A stretch of 64,000 bases of DNA from Aquimarina amphilecti (GCF_900109375.1 NZ_FOAB01000006.1:124001-188000); one strand, 5' to 3'; positions 1-10,270 are shown, counted from the stretch's first letter. Program-made: numbers and translations. The notes: a model not told the origin generated them from the sequence alone.

Positions 1-144
1 ACTATTTATGATCTAACTGGTAAGATTGTTAAACAAACTAAATTAACCACCAATAATAAATCAGTGAATGTTTCTGATATGGCATCTGGACTTTATGTTT
101 TATCAGTATTTGGTAAGGATAAAGTGCAGTTTATTAAAGACTAA
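1..144 (+). CDS. 3' end of a T9SS cargo protein (sorting domain only)
   Basis: The window opens inside a reading frame that ends with TAA at 142-144. The 47 visible residues read as a type A T9SS sorting domain: a YDLTGKIV strand, then SVNVSDMASGLYVLSV and a lysine-containing end (VQFIKD). The rest of the protein lies left of the window, so its enzymatic part is unknown. The same kind of tail ends the next four plus-strand genes, so this is probably another secreted enzyme or adhesin of the same region. Confidence 0.8.
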   Translation, partial: TIYDLTGKIVKQTKLTTNNKSVNVSDMASGLYVLSVFGKDKVQFIKD

Positions 145-545
145 ATCAAAATTTTCAACCCTTTTTTTTAAACATGAAAAACATAAATCAAATAGTTAAT
201 TAAAAGTTAAAAAACAATAATTTTCAGTAGGACAAAAGTCCATTTGACCCAATAAGGTAGCATAAGTTACACTAACTATTTTGTTAATTAAATATCGAAT
301 TCTAAATGAATTTTAACGAATTCTATTTCCAAAAGAACACTTAATAGTTTTGATAAATTTAATAAGCTTATGAGATCTTAAATTCGAGAAATCTTTCGTT
401 TTTAACTTCGTGTTAAAACTTGTTAACTAACTGTTTGTTAGGTGTTTTTGCTCGAAATTAAAAACAATAAAAGACGTTCTTTGAATATTTACACGAACAA
501 AATAAATATCTTAAAACCAAACACACACAAAAAACAATTTAAATC
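145..545. other. Intergenic region upstream of the glycan-degradation genes
   Basis: No open frame of note in 401 bases. It is strongly AT-rich. An inverted repeat CTAAC-TGTTT-GTTAG lies at 427-441. The bases before the next start codon are A-rich, as is usual upstream of flavobacterial genes. Presumably it holds the promoter of the 546-10159 genes, but I cannot place a convincing -7 box. Confidence 0.4.
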
Positions 546-3500
546 ATGAAATTAACTAAACTCAACGTTCTATTAACGTTCTTGTTTCTAGGGTTTTTGC
601 TACAAGCTCAAACACCAGAAGGAGAATTAAAGAGATGGCACAAAGTCACTTTGACCTTTAACGGTCCTAACACCTCAGAGACCGCAAACCCAAATCCTTT
701 TTCGGATTATCGATTGGATGTAACATTTACACATCAAGGTAGTAATACTAGTTATACTGTACCAGGATATTTTGCCGCTTGCGGAAATGCAGAAAATAAT
801 AGTTGTGATTCCGGTAATAAATGGCGAGTAAATTTTGCTCCAGATCAGACTGGTACATGGAACTGGTCGGCTTCTTTTAAATCAGGATCCAATGTAGCAA
901 TTAATGGTGGAGGATCTAATGCTGGATTTATGAATGGTGATACTGGATCTTTTAATATTGCTGAATCAAATAAATCTGGAAGAGATTACAGAAGTAAAGA
1001 ACTTGGAAGGTTAAAGTATATTGGAGAACATTATTTAAAGCATGTAGGGACAAATCCTAGTAATCCTAATGGACCTTGGTTTGTAAAAGCTGGAGCAGAT
1101 TCTCCAGAAAATGCTTTTAACTATGTAGATTTCGATGCTACTCCAAGTTATAATAATAATCTTAATAAAATAGGTAATAAAACTTGGCAACCACATCAAA
1201 GAGATTATGTAGCTTCTGATGCATCTTCTTATACTTGGTCGAATGGTAAAGGAACAGAAATTTTAGGTATGATCAACTACCTATCTGGTCAAGGAGCTAA
1301 TGTTGTTTCTTTTTTAACCTGGAACACTTCTGGAGATGGAGGAGCTGTTTTTCCACATGTTTTAAAAGTTTCTGAACAAGAGTACGGAAATACTGCAAGA
1401 GCTCAGCAGTGGAACAAAGTTCACCATGATAGGTTCGATGTATCTAAAATGGCTCAATGGGAAAAAGTAATGCAGTATGCTGATAAAAAAGGAGTATACC
1501 TTCACTTTAAAACCATGGAAACAGAGAATGATAATAAAATGGATGGTGACAATTTCGGAAGAGAAAGAAAATTATATTACCGTGAATTAATTGCAAGATT
1601 TAGTCATCATTTAGCATTAAACTGGAATCTAACAGAAGAAACTACTTTAAAAGATCAAGTAGCGAAATCTACTGCAACTTATATCAAAAATGTAGATCCA
1701 TATGATCATAACATTGTGATTCACACATATCCAAATCAACAAGATCAACGCTATAATCCATTGTTAGGAAATAACTCTGATTTAACCGGAGCTTCTATCC
1801 AAACAGGAAAGAATAATGTTCATAATGATGTACGAAGATGGTTAGAAAAATCTAGAAATTCAGGTAAGAAATGGGTAGTAGCTAATGATGAGCAAGGGCC
1901 TGCTTCTACAGGGGTTAGAATTTCTGATAAAGAAGTAAGACATAGAATCTTGTGGGCTACACTTATAGCTGGAGGAACTGGAGTTGAATATTATAGTGGA
2001 TATACAAATGATGATGGTGATATAAATGGTAATGATCAACGAAAGAGAGGTAATAAATATAAAGAAGGAGGTTATGCACTTAATTTCTTTAATCGTTATC
2101 TCCAGTCGGATATGGTAAATATGGTAAGTGCTGATGGTGTAACTTCAGACAATAATGATTATGTGTTAGCAAAATCAGGGAACGTCTATGCAGTTTACAG
2201 ACCAAATGGAGGTTCTACTGGATTAAGTTTACCTGCAGGTAATAATAAATATGATGTACAATGGTATAATCCACGTTCTGGAGGTAATTTATCTGCAAAA
2301 CAAACTTTAGGGAGTAATTTGGTTGCCCCTGATAATAATGATTGGGTAGCACTTGTTACTAGTAAAGATGGAGATAATGGAGGTGGAGATTGTGGAACTA
2401 TTTCTATGCAAGCAATTTCTGATTTCCCAACAATTGCAGTGACAGGTTTTTCACCAGCATATAAGGATAATGCAAGAAGTGCATTGGCAATTGATGCGTC
2501 TCAGTACAAAGATGAATTTGCTGCTGCAGAAGCTACATTTAATGGAGATACTGGTACTTATGATATTAGATTAGCAACACTTACAGAAACAGATGGAGAA
2601 TCTACATATAGAGTTTCTATAGATGGTAAGGAAATAGGTGAATTTAAAAACCCAACTTCGAGTACTGATTATTCACCATCTGGAACTACTTTTACAGGTA
2701 TACAAGTAAAAAAAGGAGATAAAATAAGAGTAGCGTTTAATTCGCATACAAATGGTACTATACCTGAAGGTAATAGTACAGCTTATTCTAGAGGAAGATG
2801 GACAGCGTTAGATTTCATTTGCACTGATGGTGGTGATGGCGATGGCGGCGGTGATGGTGATGGTGATTGTGTTGCATTAGAGCAAAACGGAGTAGCTGCG
2901 GTAGAAGCGGAACACTTTATAGATCAATCTAAAGTAACTAATAGAAAGTGGTATACACAAAATGGTAGTACCGCTACACCTACTCCAGATCCGGATCCAG
3001 CTCATGCTAGTGGAGCTAGTAGTGGAGGTTATTTAGAAATCTTACCCGATACAAGAGTAACTCATAGTGATCCATTAGTAAATGGAGTGAGCTTTTCTAA
3101 TACTCCTGGTCAAGTAGCAATCATTAATTATAAAGTGAAATTTACAAACGCCGGTCGTTATTATGTATGGGTACGAGCTCATTCTACCGGAAGCGAAGAT
3201 AATGGAATCCACGTAGGATTGAATGGTAATTGGCCTGCTTCTGGAGCAAGAATGCAATGGTGTGCAGGAAAAAACCAATGGACCTGGGAAAGTAAACAGC
3301 GTACGAATGCCAATCATTGTGGAGAAGCGCAAAAGATATATTTAGATATTCCTTCTGCAGGTGTGCATACAATTTCTTTTTCAATGAGAGAAGATGGATT
3401 TGAGATGGATAAATTCGTTTTGTCTAAAAGTTATACGAAGCCTTCAGGAAATGGTCCTGATGAAGTTTTAGTGGATTGTGGTAATGAAAATAAGCCTCCT

Positions 3501-4910
3501 CGGGTTTCAATCACTTCTCCTGCAAACGGAGGTGATTTTGAAATAGGACAAACTATTCCTTTAGTAGCGAATGCATCTGACGTAGATGGTACTGTTGCAA
3601 AAGTTGAGTTTTTCATAAATAATACATTGAGTGCTACAGAGCAATCTGCACCATATGAAACATCGACTACAATAGCAAATTCAGGTAGCTATACAATAAC
3701 GGCTAAAGCAACTGATAATGATGGTACTGTAACAACATCGCAAGCTGTAAATATTACTGTTCAAGATGATTCAGTTCCACCAACAGATGCAATTGATATT
3801 CCTGGTTCTTTTGAAGCAGAAGATTTCGAGTTAAAATCAGGAAGTGTACAAATAGAAAATACTCCAAATAGTACTGGTAAAAACCTTGGGTTCATTAACA
3901 ATGGAGATTTCGTATCATACAATGTAAATGTTGATGCAACTAGCGAGTACACTTTTGATTTCTATGCATCTACTAAAGGAACAGGTGGTACAGTGGATAT
4001 TCTTGAAGCAGGAACAGTTGTAGGATCTGTATCAATTCCAGTTAATGGACAATGGCATGATTACAAGAAGTATTCTACCTCAGTGTCTCTTTCCTCAGGA
4101 GAAAAAGAATTGAGATTCGTATTCAAAGGAGGAACTGGATATCTGTATAATGTGGATAAAGTGGTTACAACAAAAATACAACCAGTAGAGCAAACAGTAA
4201 CACTTAATCCAATACATGATGCATATATGCAAGGATCTACAGGATTTAATAACGATATGGTTCGTATAGAATTAAATAAAAGAACAGGGTACTTAATGTT
4301 TGATCTTTCATCTATTAATGGAACGATTACTAAAGCAGATCTTAAGTTTACGGTATTTTCAGATGCTGGAAATGGAAATATAAGTGTTAATAAAGGTACT
4401 AGTAATAATTGGACAGAGACTAATTTATCTAACACTAATAAACCAGGGAAAGGCACTCAGTTAGGGACTTTAAATGCTAATTTCCAAGTTGGTAGTACGA
4501 AAACAATACCATTAAAGACAGCTCAGGTTTCTGGTAACAAACTTTCATTGATTATAGATGCGCTTTCTGGTAATGATTTTGCATTTGCATCTAAAGAGAA
4601 TGGATCTGTTACTCAAGCTCAATTAGTAATTACTTATGATACTAATAGAGAAGATAACCTTGATGATTCTAATGATATTACTTTTTATCCTAACCCTGTA
4701 GTAGATATAATTAATTTCTCAGGTGTTACGGCTGGTAAGACAATTAAAATATATAATACGGTCGGAGTTCTTGTAAAAGAAGTAACTTTTTCAGAAGGTC
4801 AAAATACTGTTGATATGAGTAGTTTGTCTTCAGGATATTATATCGTTAATATTTTAGAAGCTGGTAAAACGAATAAAGTTCTTTCGGCAAAGAAAGTATT
4901 GAAAAAATAA
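546..4910 (+). CDS. DUF5060-type secreted glycoside hydrolase with four accessory modules and T9SS tail
   Basis: Secreted multidomain enzyme of 1454 residues. Signal peptide at 1-21 (ends LLQAQ). Residues about 24-140 match the DUF5060 beta-domain found at the N-terminus of putative glycosidases. A TIM-barrel-like catalytic region follows to about 600, with an NWNLTEE stretch near 359-365 that looks like a clan-A acid/base glutamate site. Then come a beta-domain (about 615-758), a Gly/Asp linker (about 760-777), a carbohydrate-binding-like module starting VEAEHF (about 781-960), a bacterial Ig domain (984-1075), CBM6 (1084-1215), a DNRLRE/CBM96-like domain (1217-1365) and a type A sorting domain beginning FYPNPV (about 1379). 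Exact substrate is not readable; neighbours suggest algal or plant wall glycan. It is first of three genes sharing the Ig-CBM6-DNRLRE-tail cassette. Confidence 0.85.
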   Translation: MKLTKLNVLLTFLFLGFLLQAQTPEGELKRWHKVTLTFNGPNTSETANPNPFSDYRLDVTFTHQGSNTSYTVPGYFAACGNAENNSCDSGNKWRVNFAPDQTGTWNWSASFKSGSNVAINGGGSNAGFMNGDTGSFNIAESNKSGRDYRSKELGRLKYIGEHYLKHVGTNPSNPNGPWFVKAGADSPENAFNYVDFDATPSYNNNLNKIGNKTWQPHQRDYVASDASSYTWSNGKGTEILGMINYLSGQGANVVSFLTWNTSGDGGAVFPHVLKVSEQEYGNTARAQQWNKVHHDRFDVSKMAQWEKVMQYADKKGVYLHFKTMETENDNKMDGDNFGRERKLYYRELIARFSHHLALNWNLTEETTLKDQVAKSTATYIKNVDPYDHNIVIHTYPNQQDQRYNPLLGNNSDLTGASIQTGKNNVHNDVRRWLEKSRNSGKKWVVANDEQGPASTGVRISDKEVRHRILWATLIAGGTGVEYYSGYTNDDGDINGNDQRKRGNKYKEGGYALNFFNRYLQSDMVNMVSADGVTSDNNDYVLAKSGNVYAVYRPNGGSTGLSLPAGNNKYDVQWYNPRSGGNLSAKQTLGSNLVAPDNNDWVALVTSKDGDNGGGDCGTISMQAISDFPTIAVTGFSPAYKDNARSALAIDASQYKDEFAAAEATFNGDTGTYDIRLATLTETDGESTYRVSIDGKEIGEFKNPTSSTDYSPSGTTFTGIQVKKGDKIRVAFNSHTNGTIPEGNSTAYSRGRWTALDFICTDGGDGDGGGDGDGDCVALEQNGVAAVEAEHFIDQSKVTNRKWYTQNGSTATPTPDPDPAHASGASSGGYLEILPDTRVTHSDPLVNGVSFSNTPGQVAIINYKVKFTNAGRYYVWVRAHSTGSEDNGIHVGLNGNWPASGARMQWCAGKNQWTWESKQRTNANHCGEAQKIYLDIPSAGVHTISFSMREDGFEMDKFVLSKSYTKPSGNGPDEVLVDCGNENKPPRVSITSPANGGDFEIGQTIPLVANASDVDGTVAKVEFFINNTLSATEQSAPYETSTTIANSGSYTITAKATDNDGTVTTSQAVNITVQDDSVPPTDAIDIPGSFEAEDFELKSGSVQIENTPNSTGKNLGFINNGDFVSYNVNVDATSEYTFDFYASTKGTGGTVDILEAGTVVGSVSIPVNGQWHDYKKYSTSVSLSSGEKELRFVFKGGTGYLYNVDKVVTTKIQPVEQTVTLNPIHDAYMQGSTGFNNDMVRIELNKRTGYLMFDLSSINGTITKADLKFTVFSDAGNGNISVNKGTSNNWTETNLSNTNKPGKGTQLGTLNANFQVGSTKTIPLKTAQVSGNKLSLIIDALSGNDFAFASKENGSVTQAQLVITYDTNREDNLDDSNDITFYPNPVVDIINFSGVTAGKTIKIYNTVGVLVKEVTFSEGQNTVDMSSLSSGYYIVNILEAGKTNKVLSAKKVLKK

Positions 4911-5126
4911 GAACCCCTTTAATCCTATTAAAATCACAAATATAATTTTAAGGGGTAAAAGTGACGAATGATCAGCTTTTAAGCGATTGTTTGTAATCCA
5001 TTGCAAAAGAGATAATAGCATAATTCGGATTGATTAGAAAATCATTGTCAGGATTATGTTATTATTTCTTGTTATGGATAGCTAAAACTCCTAAAGTTTA
5101 TTTGATAAAACAAACCTGTTTTAATC

Positions 5127-7391
5127 ATGAAAAAAAATACAAATTTATTATTAGTCTTAATGTTGTGTTTCGTAGCAGTAAATGTTTTTGCGCAACCAGC
5201 AGCTCCTAATGGAAAGAAGTGGGAAAAAATAGATGTGATGTCTGATGAGTTTAATGGTTCTTCATTAAATACTAATAAATGGGCAATAAATAGCCCTCAA
5301 TGGGAAGGTAGAAAACCTGCCAGATTTGAAACATCATCAGTTTCTGTTGGGAACGGAGACCTTAAAATTTCTGCTTCTAAAAAGACAAACCCATTTAATG
5401 GTTGGACTCATAACGGAGGTCTCGTTAGATCCTTAACAAAAAATACATACGGATATTACGAAACGCGAATGAAAGGTAATAAAACCTTTATGTCATCCAC
5501 GTTTTGGCTTATTAATCAACGAAATGAAGGTAGTGGATGTAATCTTCGCGTTACAGAGTTAGATATTACGGAGACGGTAGGTGTTAACTCTAATGGAGCT
5601 AATTGGGTGAATAATATGATCACTAATATGAATTCCAATACGCATAGTAGAAATACAAATTGTAATAATACGCCTGTTGGGCAACAAGGAAACAAAGCTC
5701 CACTAGGAGAAGCTTCTTGGAAAAATTATCATACTTATGGAGTTTGGTGGAAAAGTAAAAGTGAAATTTTATTTTATCTAGATGGTCAGTTTGTTGGGCA
5801 AATTAAGCCACCAGCAGATTTTAATCTTCCTATGTACTTGCGTATGGTAGTGGAGACCTACGATTGGAATCCGCCAAAAGGAGGACAAGATGGGATGAAT
5901 AATTCTTTAAATGAGCGTACAACTTATTATGATTGGGTTCGTTCGTATAAATTAGTTAATGATAATAACCCTAATAACCCTCCAACAGTAAAACTTACTA
6001 CTCCTGTAAATGGTGCCAGTTACCAAGTTGGTCAAACAATCCCCTTAGCCGCTGACGCAGCGGATTCAGATGGGACTATTAGCAAGGTTGAATTTTTTAT
6101 TAATAATAACCTTACAGCTACTGAGCAAGTGGTGCCATATCAAACTTCAACAACTATTAATAATGTTGGAAATTATACAATTACCGCTAAAGCTACAGAT
6201 AATAATGGAGCAGTTACCACATCACAATCTGTAAATGTTACAATTAAAGATGATTCAACTCCACCGGGTAATGTTATTAATATTCCGGGATCATTTGAAG
6301 CAGAAGACTTTGAATCAAAATCTGGAAGTGTTCGTGTAGAAAATACACCAGGTACTTCTGGCAAAAACCTTGGGTTTATTAAAAATGGAGATTATGTGGA
6401 TTATATTGTAAATGTAGATACTACAAGTGAATATACGTTAGATATATTTGCGTCAAGTCAAGGAACTGGAGGGAAAGTAGATATTTTAGAGTCGGGATCT
6501 ATTGTAAGTTCTGTGAACATACCAGTTACGGGACAATGGCATAGTTATAAAAAATATTCTTCTACAATTTCTTTAACTTCAGGAGAAAAAACATTGAGAT
6601 TATCCTTTAAGGGAGGTGCTGGATATTTATATAATATAGATAAAGTTGTCGCAACAAAGATCCAACAGGTAGAACAAACAGTTACTTTAACTCCAATACA
6701 TGATGCTTATTTACAAGGATCAACCAGATATAATCTTGATATGATTCGAATTGAGCATAATCGACGTTCAGGGTATTTGATGTTTGATCTTTCATCAATC
6801 AATGGGACTATAACAAAAGCTGATCTTAAGTTCACTGTATATTCAGATGCTGGAAATGGAAATATTGCTGTTAGTAAAGGAAATAGTAATAATTGGACAG
6901 AAACTAATTTATCCAATTCCAATAAGCCAGGAAAAGGAACACAATTAGGATCATTAAATACGAACCTTCCAATTGGTAGTACTAAAACAATCCCTTTAAA
7001 AACAGCCCAAATTTTGGGTAATAAGATTTCATTAGTGATCGATGCACTCTCAGGGAACGATTTTGCATTCGCTTCGAAGGAGAATACATCAGCCACAAAA
7101 CCTCAATTGGTGGTTACTTACACTACAAATCGAAGTGAGGAGAATACCTCAAACATTATAAAATTATATCCTAATCCAGTGATAAACACAATTAACTTTT
7201 CTTCTAATATGGAGGGTCAAATAGTTAAAGTGTTTAATGTTAATGGAGTATTGATGAAAGAAACTGTTCTAGAAGATGGCCAAAATTCTATCGATGTAAC
7301 TAGCTTATCATCTGGATATTATATTATCAATGTTTTAGAAGCCGGTAAGTCAAATAAATTAATTGTTTCTAAGAAAATAGTTAAACAATAA
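5127..7391 (+). CDS. GH16 endo-glycanase with Ig-CBM6-DNRLRE cassette and T9SS tail
   Basis: Secreted 754-residue endo-acting beta-glycanase. Signal peptide 1-22 (ends VFAQ). The GH16 domain spans about 31-275. Its signature ELDITE gives nucleophile E144, D146 and acid/base E149. The E-x-D-x-x-E spacing is the beta-bulge form of agarases, porphyranases, carrageenases and laminarinases, unlike the E-x-D-x-E of bacterial lichenases. The segment QWEGRKPARFETSSVSV (about 59-75) also resembles agarase/porphyranase-type GH16. Ig domain from about 284, CBM6 from 385, DNRLRE/CBM96-like from 518, sorting domain from about 680 (LYPNPV). Substrate is inference: a red-algal galactan or a beta-1,3-glucan. 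Its last 270 codons are nearly copied in the next gene. Confidence 0.9.
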   Translation: MKKNTNLLLVLMLCFVAVNVFAQPAAPNGKKWEKIDVMSDEFNGSSLNTNKWAINSPQWEGRKPARFETSSVSVGNGDLKISASKKTNPFNGWTHNGGLVRSLTKNTYGYYETRMKGNKTFMSSTFWLINQRNEGSGCNLRVTELDITETVGVNSNGANWVNNMITNMNSNTHSRNTNCNNTPVGQQGNKAPLGEASWKNYHTYGVWWKSKSEILFYLDGQFVGQIKPPADFNLPMYLRMVVETYDWNPPKGGQDGMNNSLNERTTYYDWVRSYKLVNDNNPNNPPTVKLTTPVNGASYQVGQTIPLAADAADSDGTISKVEFFINNNLTATEQVVPYQTSTTINNVGNYTITAKATDNNGAVTTSQSVNVTIKDDSTPPGNVINIPGSFEAEDFESKSGSVRVENTPGTSGKNLGFIKNGDYVDYIVNVDTTSEYTLDIFASSQGTGGKVDILESGSIVSSVNIPVTGQWHSYKKYSSTISLTSGEKTLRLSFKGGAGYLYNIDKVVATKIQQVEQTVTLTPIHDAYLQGSTRYNLDMIRIEHNRRSGYLMFDLSSINGTITKADLKFTVYSDAGNGNIAVSKGNSNNWTETNLSNSNKPGKGTQLGSLNTNLPIGSTKTIPLKTAQILGNKISLVIDALSGNDFAFASKENTSATKPQLVVTYTTNRSEENTSNIIKLYPNPVINTINFSSNMEGQIVKVFNVNGVLMKETVLEDGQNSIDVTSLSSGYYIINVLEAGKSNKLIVSKKIVKQ

Positions 7392-7500
7392 AAATCGGTA
7401 ATAACAAGAAATACTAGCGAACTACTAGTATTATTTACACAAACTCAGTATGTAGAAACTATCCCCTAAAAAGGGATAGTTTCTCTTCTTTAATTTTAGA
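6571..7500 (+). repeat. Long direct repeat, copy 1
   Basis: From CTTTAACTTC at 6571 to TAATTTTAGA at 7500 this DNA matches 9339-10270 with only scattered differences. It covers the end of CBM6, the DNRLRE domain, the sorting domain, the stop codon and the downstream hairpin. For example, the stretch around 6649-6722 is identical in both copies. The more distant paralog at 4140-4910 agrees in protein but much less in DNA. Confidence 0.9.
7455..7483 (+). terminator. Hairpin terminator after the GH16 gene
   Basis: Perfect 11-bp stem (GAAACTATCCC with GGGATAGTTTC) around a 7-base loop, followed by the T-rich run TCTTCTTTAATTTT. The same hairpin recurs at 10225-10256 after the next gene. Confidence 0.85.
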
Positions 7501-7516
7501 AGAAAACTCAAAAAAA

Positions 7517-10159
7517 ATGAAAAATTTATTTTCAAAAAAATATAAATATTCTACGCAGAAAACTATAGGAAGTATGCTATTTCTATTGATTTTTATAACC
7601 ACTCAATTAGAAGCCCAATTGAGAGTAGGAGATCCAGGAGTTACTTTTGATTCGGAAAAATTTGATAACCGTTATCAACAAATGAAAGAATGGGAAAAAG
7701 CCGGTGTTAGAGGTGGTATCCCTTTTTTAAAAGACATTAAAATTGTAAAAACTCTAACTAATGGTGCGGATAGTGATGCAATTAATAGGGCAATTGAGGA
7801 TGCATCTAAACAAAACGGATTGGTAGCAGTGTTTTTGAAAAATGGAACCTACAATATCAATAAACGAGTTTCCATGAAATCAAATGTCTCTTTGATAGGA
7901 GAGAGTAGAGAAGGTGTTAAATGTATCATTAGGATGAATAGTAGCAATGCCTTTAGTTTTTATAAGGTTAGTAAAAGTGGAATATATACTCTAACAATCG
8001 AAGGGAGTTGGGGAAAACCAAAATACGACTGGAATTATAGTTTAAGTGCTAACGATGAATTAAGAGGTAATGATAATATATCTGTTAAGTTTAATGATTC
8101 TCCTGACTGTTGGTTAGATAAAGTAAATATTATTAATTCTGCAAGAGATCCAGTAAGGGTTCCTTCTAACCATGTAACATTGAGGGATTTAATGGTGGAT
8201 GGAGCTCATAAAAAAGCAGGTGGCGCGCAAGGATATTTTTTTATACAAGGAGCTTATAATCTTATTACAGGATGTAAGGTTACCCGTTTACGACATATAT
8301 CTTTACAAGGAAGTAACGTTGAATATAATGTGGTGTATGATAATGATTTTAGGCAAGAAGTAAGTTTCCATAGTGGTGATAATGGAAATAACCTAATAGA
8401 AAATAACAGAATTACATTACCTAGAGATATGCCTAACTCAAAAGCTGATACACCAAATGCGGCTTATAACAATAGAAATGAACCCAACTACTATGCAATT
8501 ATGGGACCTTGGTCCATCCAACATCAAAATTCAAAAAAACCAAACTTTATATATAAGAATAATTGCCTTGAAGAAAATCATAATAATATTAAACCATGGT
8601 CAGATCCTAATTTATTGTACAAAGGACCTCGAGAAGTAAAACCTTCGAATCCTGCAACAAATTTTCCGGCGTTATCAGCGAGTGAATCTCCAAAAGGAGG
8701 AACGCTATACCCTGTATTACTTGGTAGTGGAGGTACTAATATAAAACCAGAAGTATCTGTAACCTCACCATCTAATGGAACTAATTTTGAAGAAGGGCAA
8801 TCGGTTACGATAAAAGCTAACGCTTCTGATTCTGATGGAACAGTTTCTAAAGTAGAATTTTTTGTTAATGGTAGTTTAGTAGGAACAGACACTACCTCTC
8901 CATATAATATAACTACTACGTTAAATAATGTAGGAAACTATACAATAACTGCTAAAGCAATCGATAATGATGAGGCTGTATCTACATCTGTACCCATTAC
9001 TATTACTGTAGAGGATGATTCGGTTCCTCCTGGTGATATAATTAATATTCCAGGATCTTTTGAGGCCGAAGATTTGATTACAAAATCAGGTAGCGTTCGT
9101 ATCGAAGATACTCCAGGAACAACCTCAGGTAAAAATTTAGGCTTTATCAAAAATGGAGACTTTGTTGATTATACTGTAAATATTGATATTAGTAGCGAAT
9201 ATACTTTTGATATTTATGCCTCAAGTAATGGAGCTGGTGGAAAAGTAGATATCATTGAATCGGGTACTGTTGTTGGTTCAATAAATATTCCGGTAACAGG
9301 ACAATGGCATAATTACAAGAAATATTCCACTACTGTTTCTTTAACTTCAGGAGAAAAAACATTGAGATTATCTTTTAAAGGAGGTTCTGGATATTTATAT
9401 AACATTGACAAAGTTGTCGCAACAAAGATCCAACAGGTAGAACAAACAGTTACTTTAACTCCAATACATGATGCTTATTTACAAGGATCAACTAGGCACA
9501 ATCTTGATATGATTCGAATTGAGCATAATCGACGTTCAGGGTATTTGATGTTTGATTTATCATCAATCAACGGAACTATAACAAAAGCTGATCTTAAGTT
9601 CACTGTATATTCAGATGCTGGAAATGGGAATATTACTGTTAGTAAAGGAAATAGTAATAATTGGACAGAAACTAATCTATCCAATACTAATAAACCAGGA
9701 AAAGGGACACAATTGGGATCATTAAATACGAACCTTCCAATTGGTAGTACTAAAACAATTCCTTTAAAAACAGCACAAATTTCTGGGAATAAGATATCAT
9801 TTGTTATCGATGCCCTTTCGGGAAATGATTTTGCATTCGCTTCAAAAGAGAACACCTTAGCTGCAAAACCACAATTAGTGGTTACGTATACCACCAATCG
9901 TAGTGATGATGATAATTCAAATATTATAAAATTATATCCTAATCCAGTGGTAAATACAATTAACTTTTCTTCTAATATGGAAGGTCAAATAGTTAAAGTA
10001 TTCAATGTTAATGGAGTGTTGATGAAGGAAACTGTTTTAGAAGCTGGTCAAAATTCTATCGATGTAGCCAATCTGTCATCGGGTTATTATATTATCAATG
10101 TTTTAGAAGCTGGTAAATCAAATAAATTAATTGTTTCTAAGAAAATAGTTAAGCAGTAA
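7517..10159 (+). CDS. Secreted parallel beta-helix protein (lyase/glycosidase-like) with Ig-CBM6-DNRLRE cassette and T9SS tail
   Basis: 880-residue secreted protein. N-terminal signal/anchor up to about 34 (ends LEAQ). Residues about 60-400 have the look of a right-handed parallel beta-helix: a pectate-lyase-like N-terminus (ADSDAINRAIEDASKQNG, then GTYNI) and many Asn/Ile turns such as NNLIENNRI. Such folds occur in polysaccharide lyases and in hydrolases such as GH28 and GH82, and I cannot assign the family. An Ig domain starts at about 410, CBM6 at 511, DNRLRE/CBM96-like at 644 and the sorting domain near 805. It sits 126 bp after the GH16 gene with a terminator between, so it may have its own promoter. 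The C-terminal third is nearly the same DNA as in the GH16 gene. Confidence 0.8.
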   Translation: MKNLFSKKYKYSTQKTIGSMLFLLIFITTQLEAQLRVGDPGVTFDSEKFDNRYQQMKEWEKAGVRGGIPFLKDIKIVKTLTNGADSDAINRAIEDASKQNGLVAVFLKNGTYNINKRVSMKSNVSLIGESREGVKCIIRMNSSNAFSFYKVSKSGIYTLTIEGSWGKPKYDWNYSLSANDELRGNDNISVKFNDSPDCWLDKVNIINSARDPVRVPSNHVTLRDLMVDGAHKKAGGAQGYFFIQGAYNLITGCKVTRLRHISLQGSNVEYNVVYDNDFRQEVSFHSGDNGNNLIENNRITLPRDMPNSKADTPNAAYNNRNEPNYYAIMGPWSIQHQNSKKPNFIYKNNCLEENHNNIKPWSDPNLLYKGPREVKPSNPATNFPALSASESPKGGTLYPVLLGSGGTNIKPEVSVTSPSNGTNFEEGQSVTIKANASDSDGTVSKVEFFVNGSLVGTDTTSPYNITTTLNNVGNYTITAKAIDNDEAVSTSVPITITVEDDSVPPGDIINIPGSFEAEDLITKSGSVRIEDTPGTTSGKNLGFIKNGDFVDYTVNIDISSEYTFDIYASSNGAGGKVDIIESGTVVGSINIPVTGQWHNYKKYSTTVSLTSGEKTLRLSFKGGSGYLYNIDKVVATKIQQVEQTVTLTPIHDAYLQGSTRHNLDMIRIEHNRRSGYLMFDLSSINGTITKADLKFTVYSDAGNGNITVSKGNSNNWTETNLSNTNKPGKGTQLGSLNTNLPIGSTKTIPLKTAQISGNKISFVIDALSGNDFAFASKENTLAAKPQLVVTYTTNRSDDDNSNIIKLYPNPVVNTINFSSNMEGQIVKVFNVNGVLMKETVLEAGQNSIDVANLSSGYYIINVLEAGKSNKLIVSKKIVKQ

Positions 10160-10270
10160 AGCAGGTAAAACTATAAGAGTAAATACTAGTTAACTACCAG
10201 TATTATTTGCACAAACTCTGTATAGAGAAACTATCCCTTAAAAAGGATAGTTTCTCTTCTTAATTTTAGA
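9339..10270 (+). repeat. Long direct repeat, copy 2
   Basis: Second copy of the segment at 6571-7500, including the downstream hairpin and the following TAATTTTAGA. Upstream of 9339 the two genes still encode similar Ig and CBM6 domains but DNA identity is lower, and the catalytic parts are unrelated. Confidence 0.9.
10225..10256 (+). terminator. Hairpin terminator after the beta-helix gene
   Basis: Perfect 12-bp stem (GAGAAACTATCC with GGATAGTTTCTC) with an 8-base loop, followed by TTCTTAATTTT. It is part of the duplicated segment. Confidence 0.85.

Noticed and set aside
2826..2880. CRISPR- or satellite-like repeat in the Gly/Asp coding run
   Set aside because: It is a short in-frame protein linker, with no spacers and no neighbouring cas genes.
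4061..4456. Minus-strand open frame of 131 codons opposite the DNRLRE domain of the DUF5060 gene, repeated at 6707-7096 and 9475-9897
   Set aside because: All three are antisense shadows of the same repeated coding domain; their similarity follows from the sense strand.
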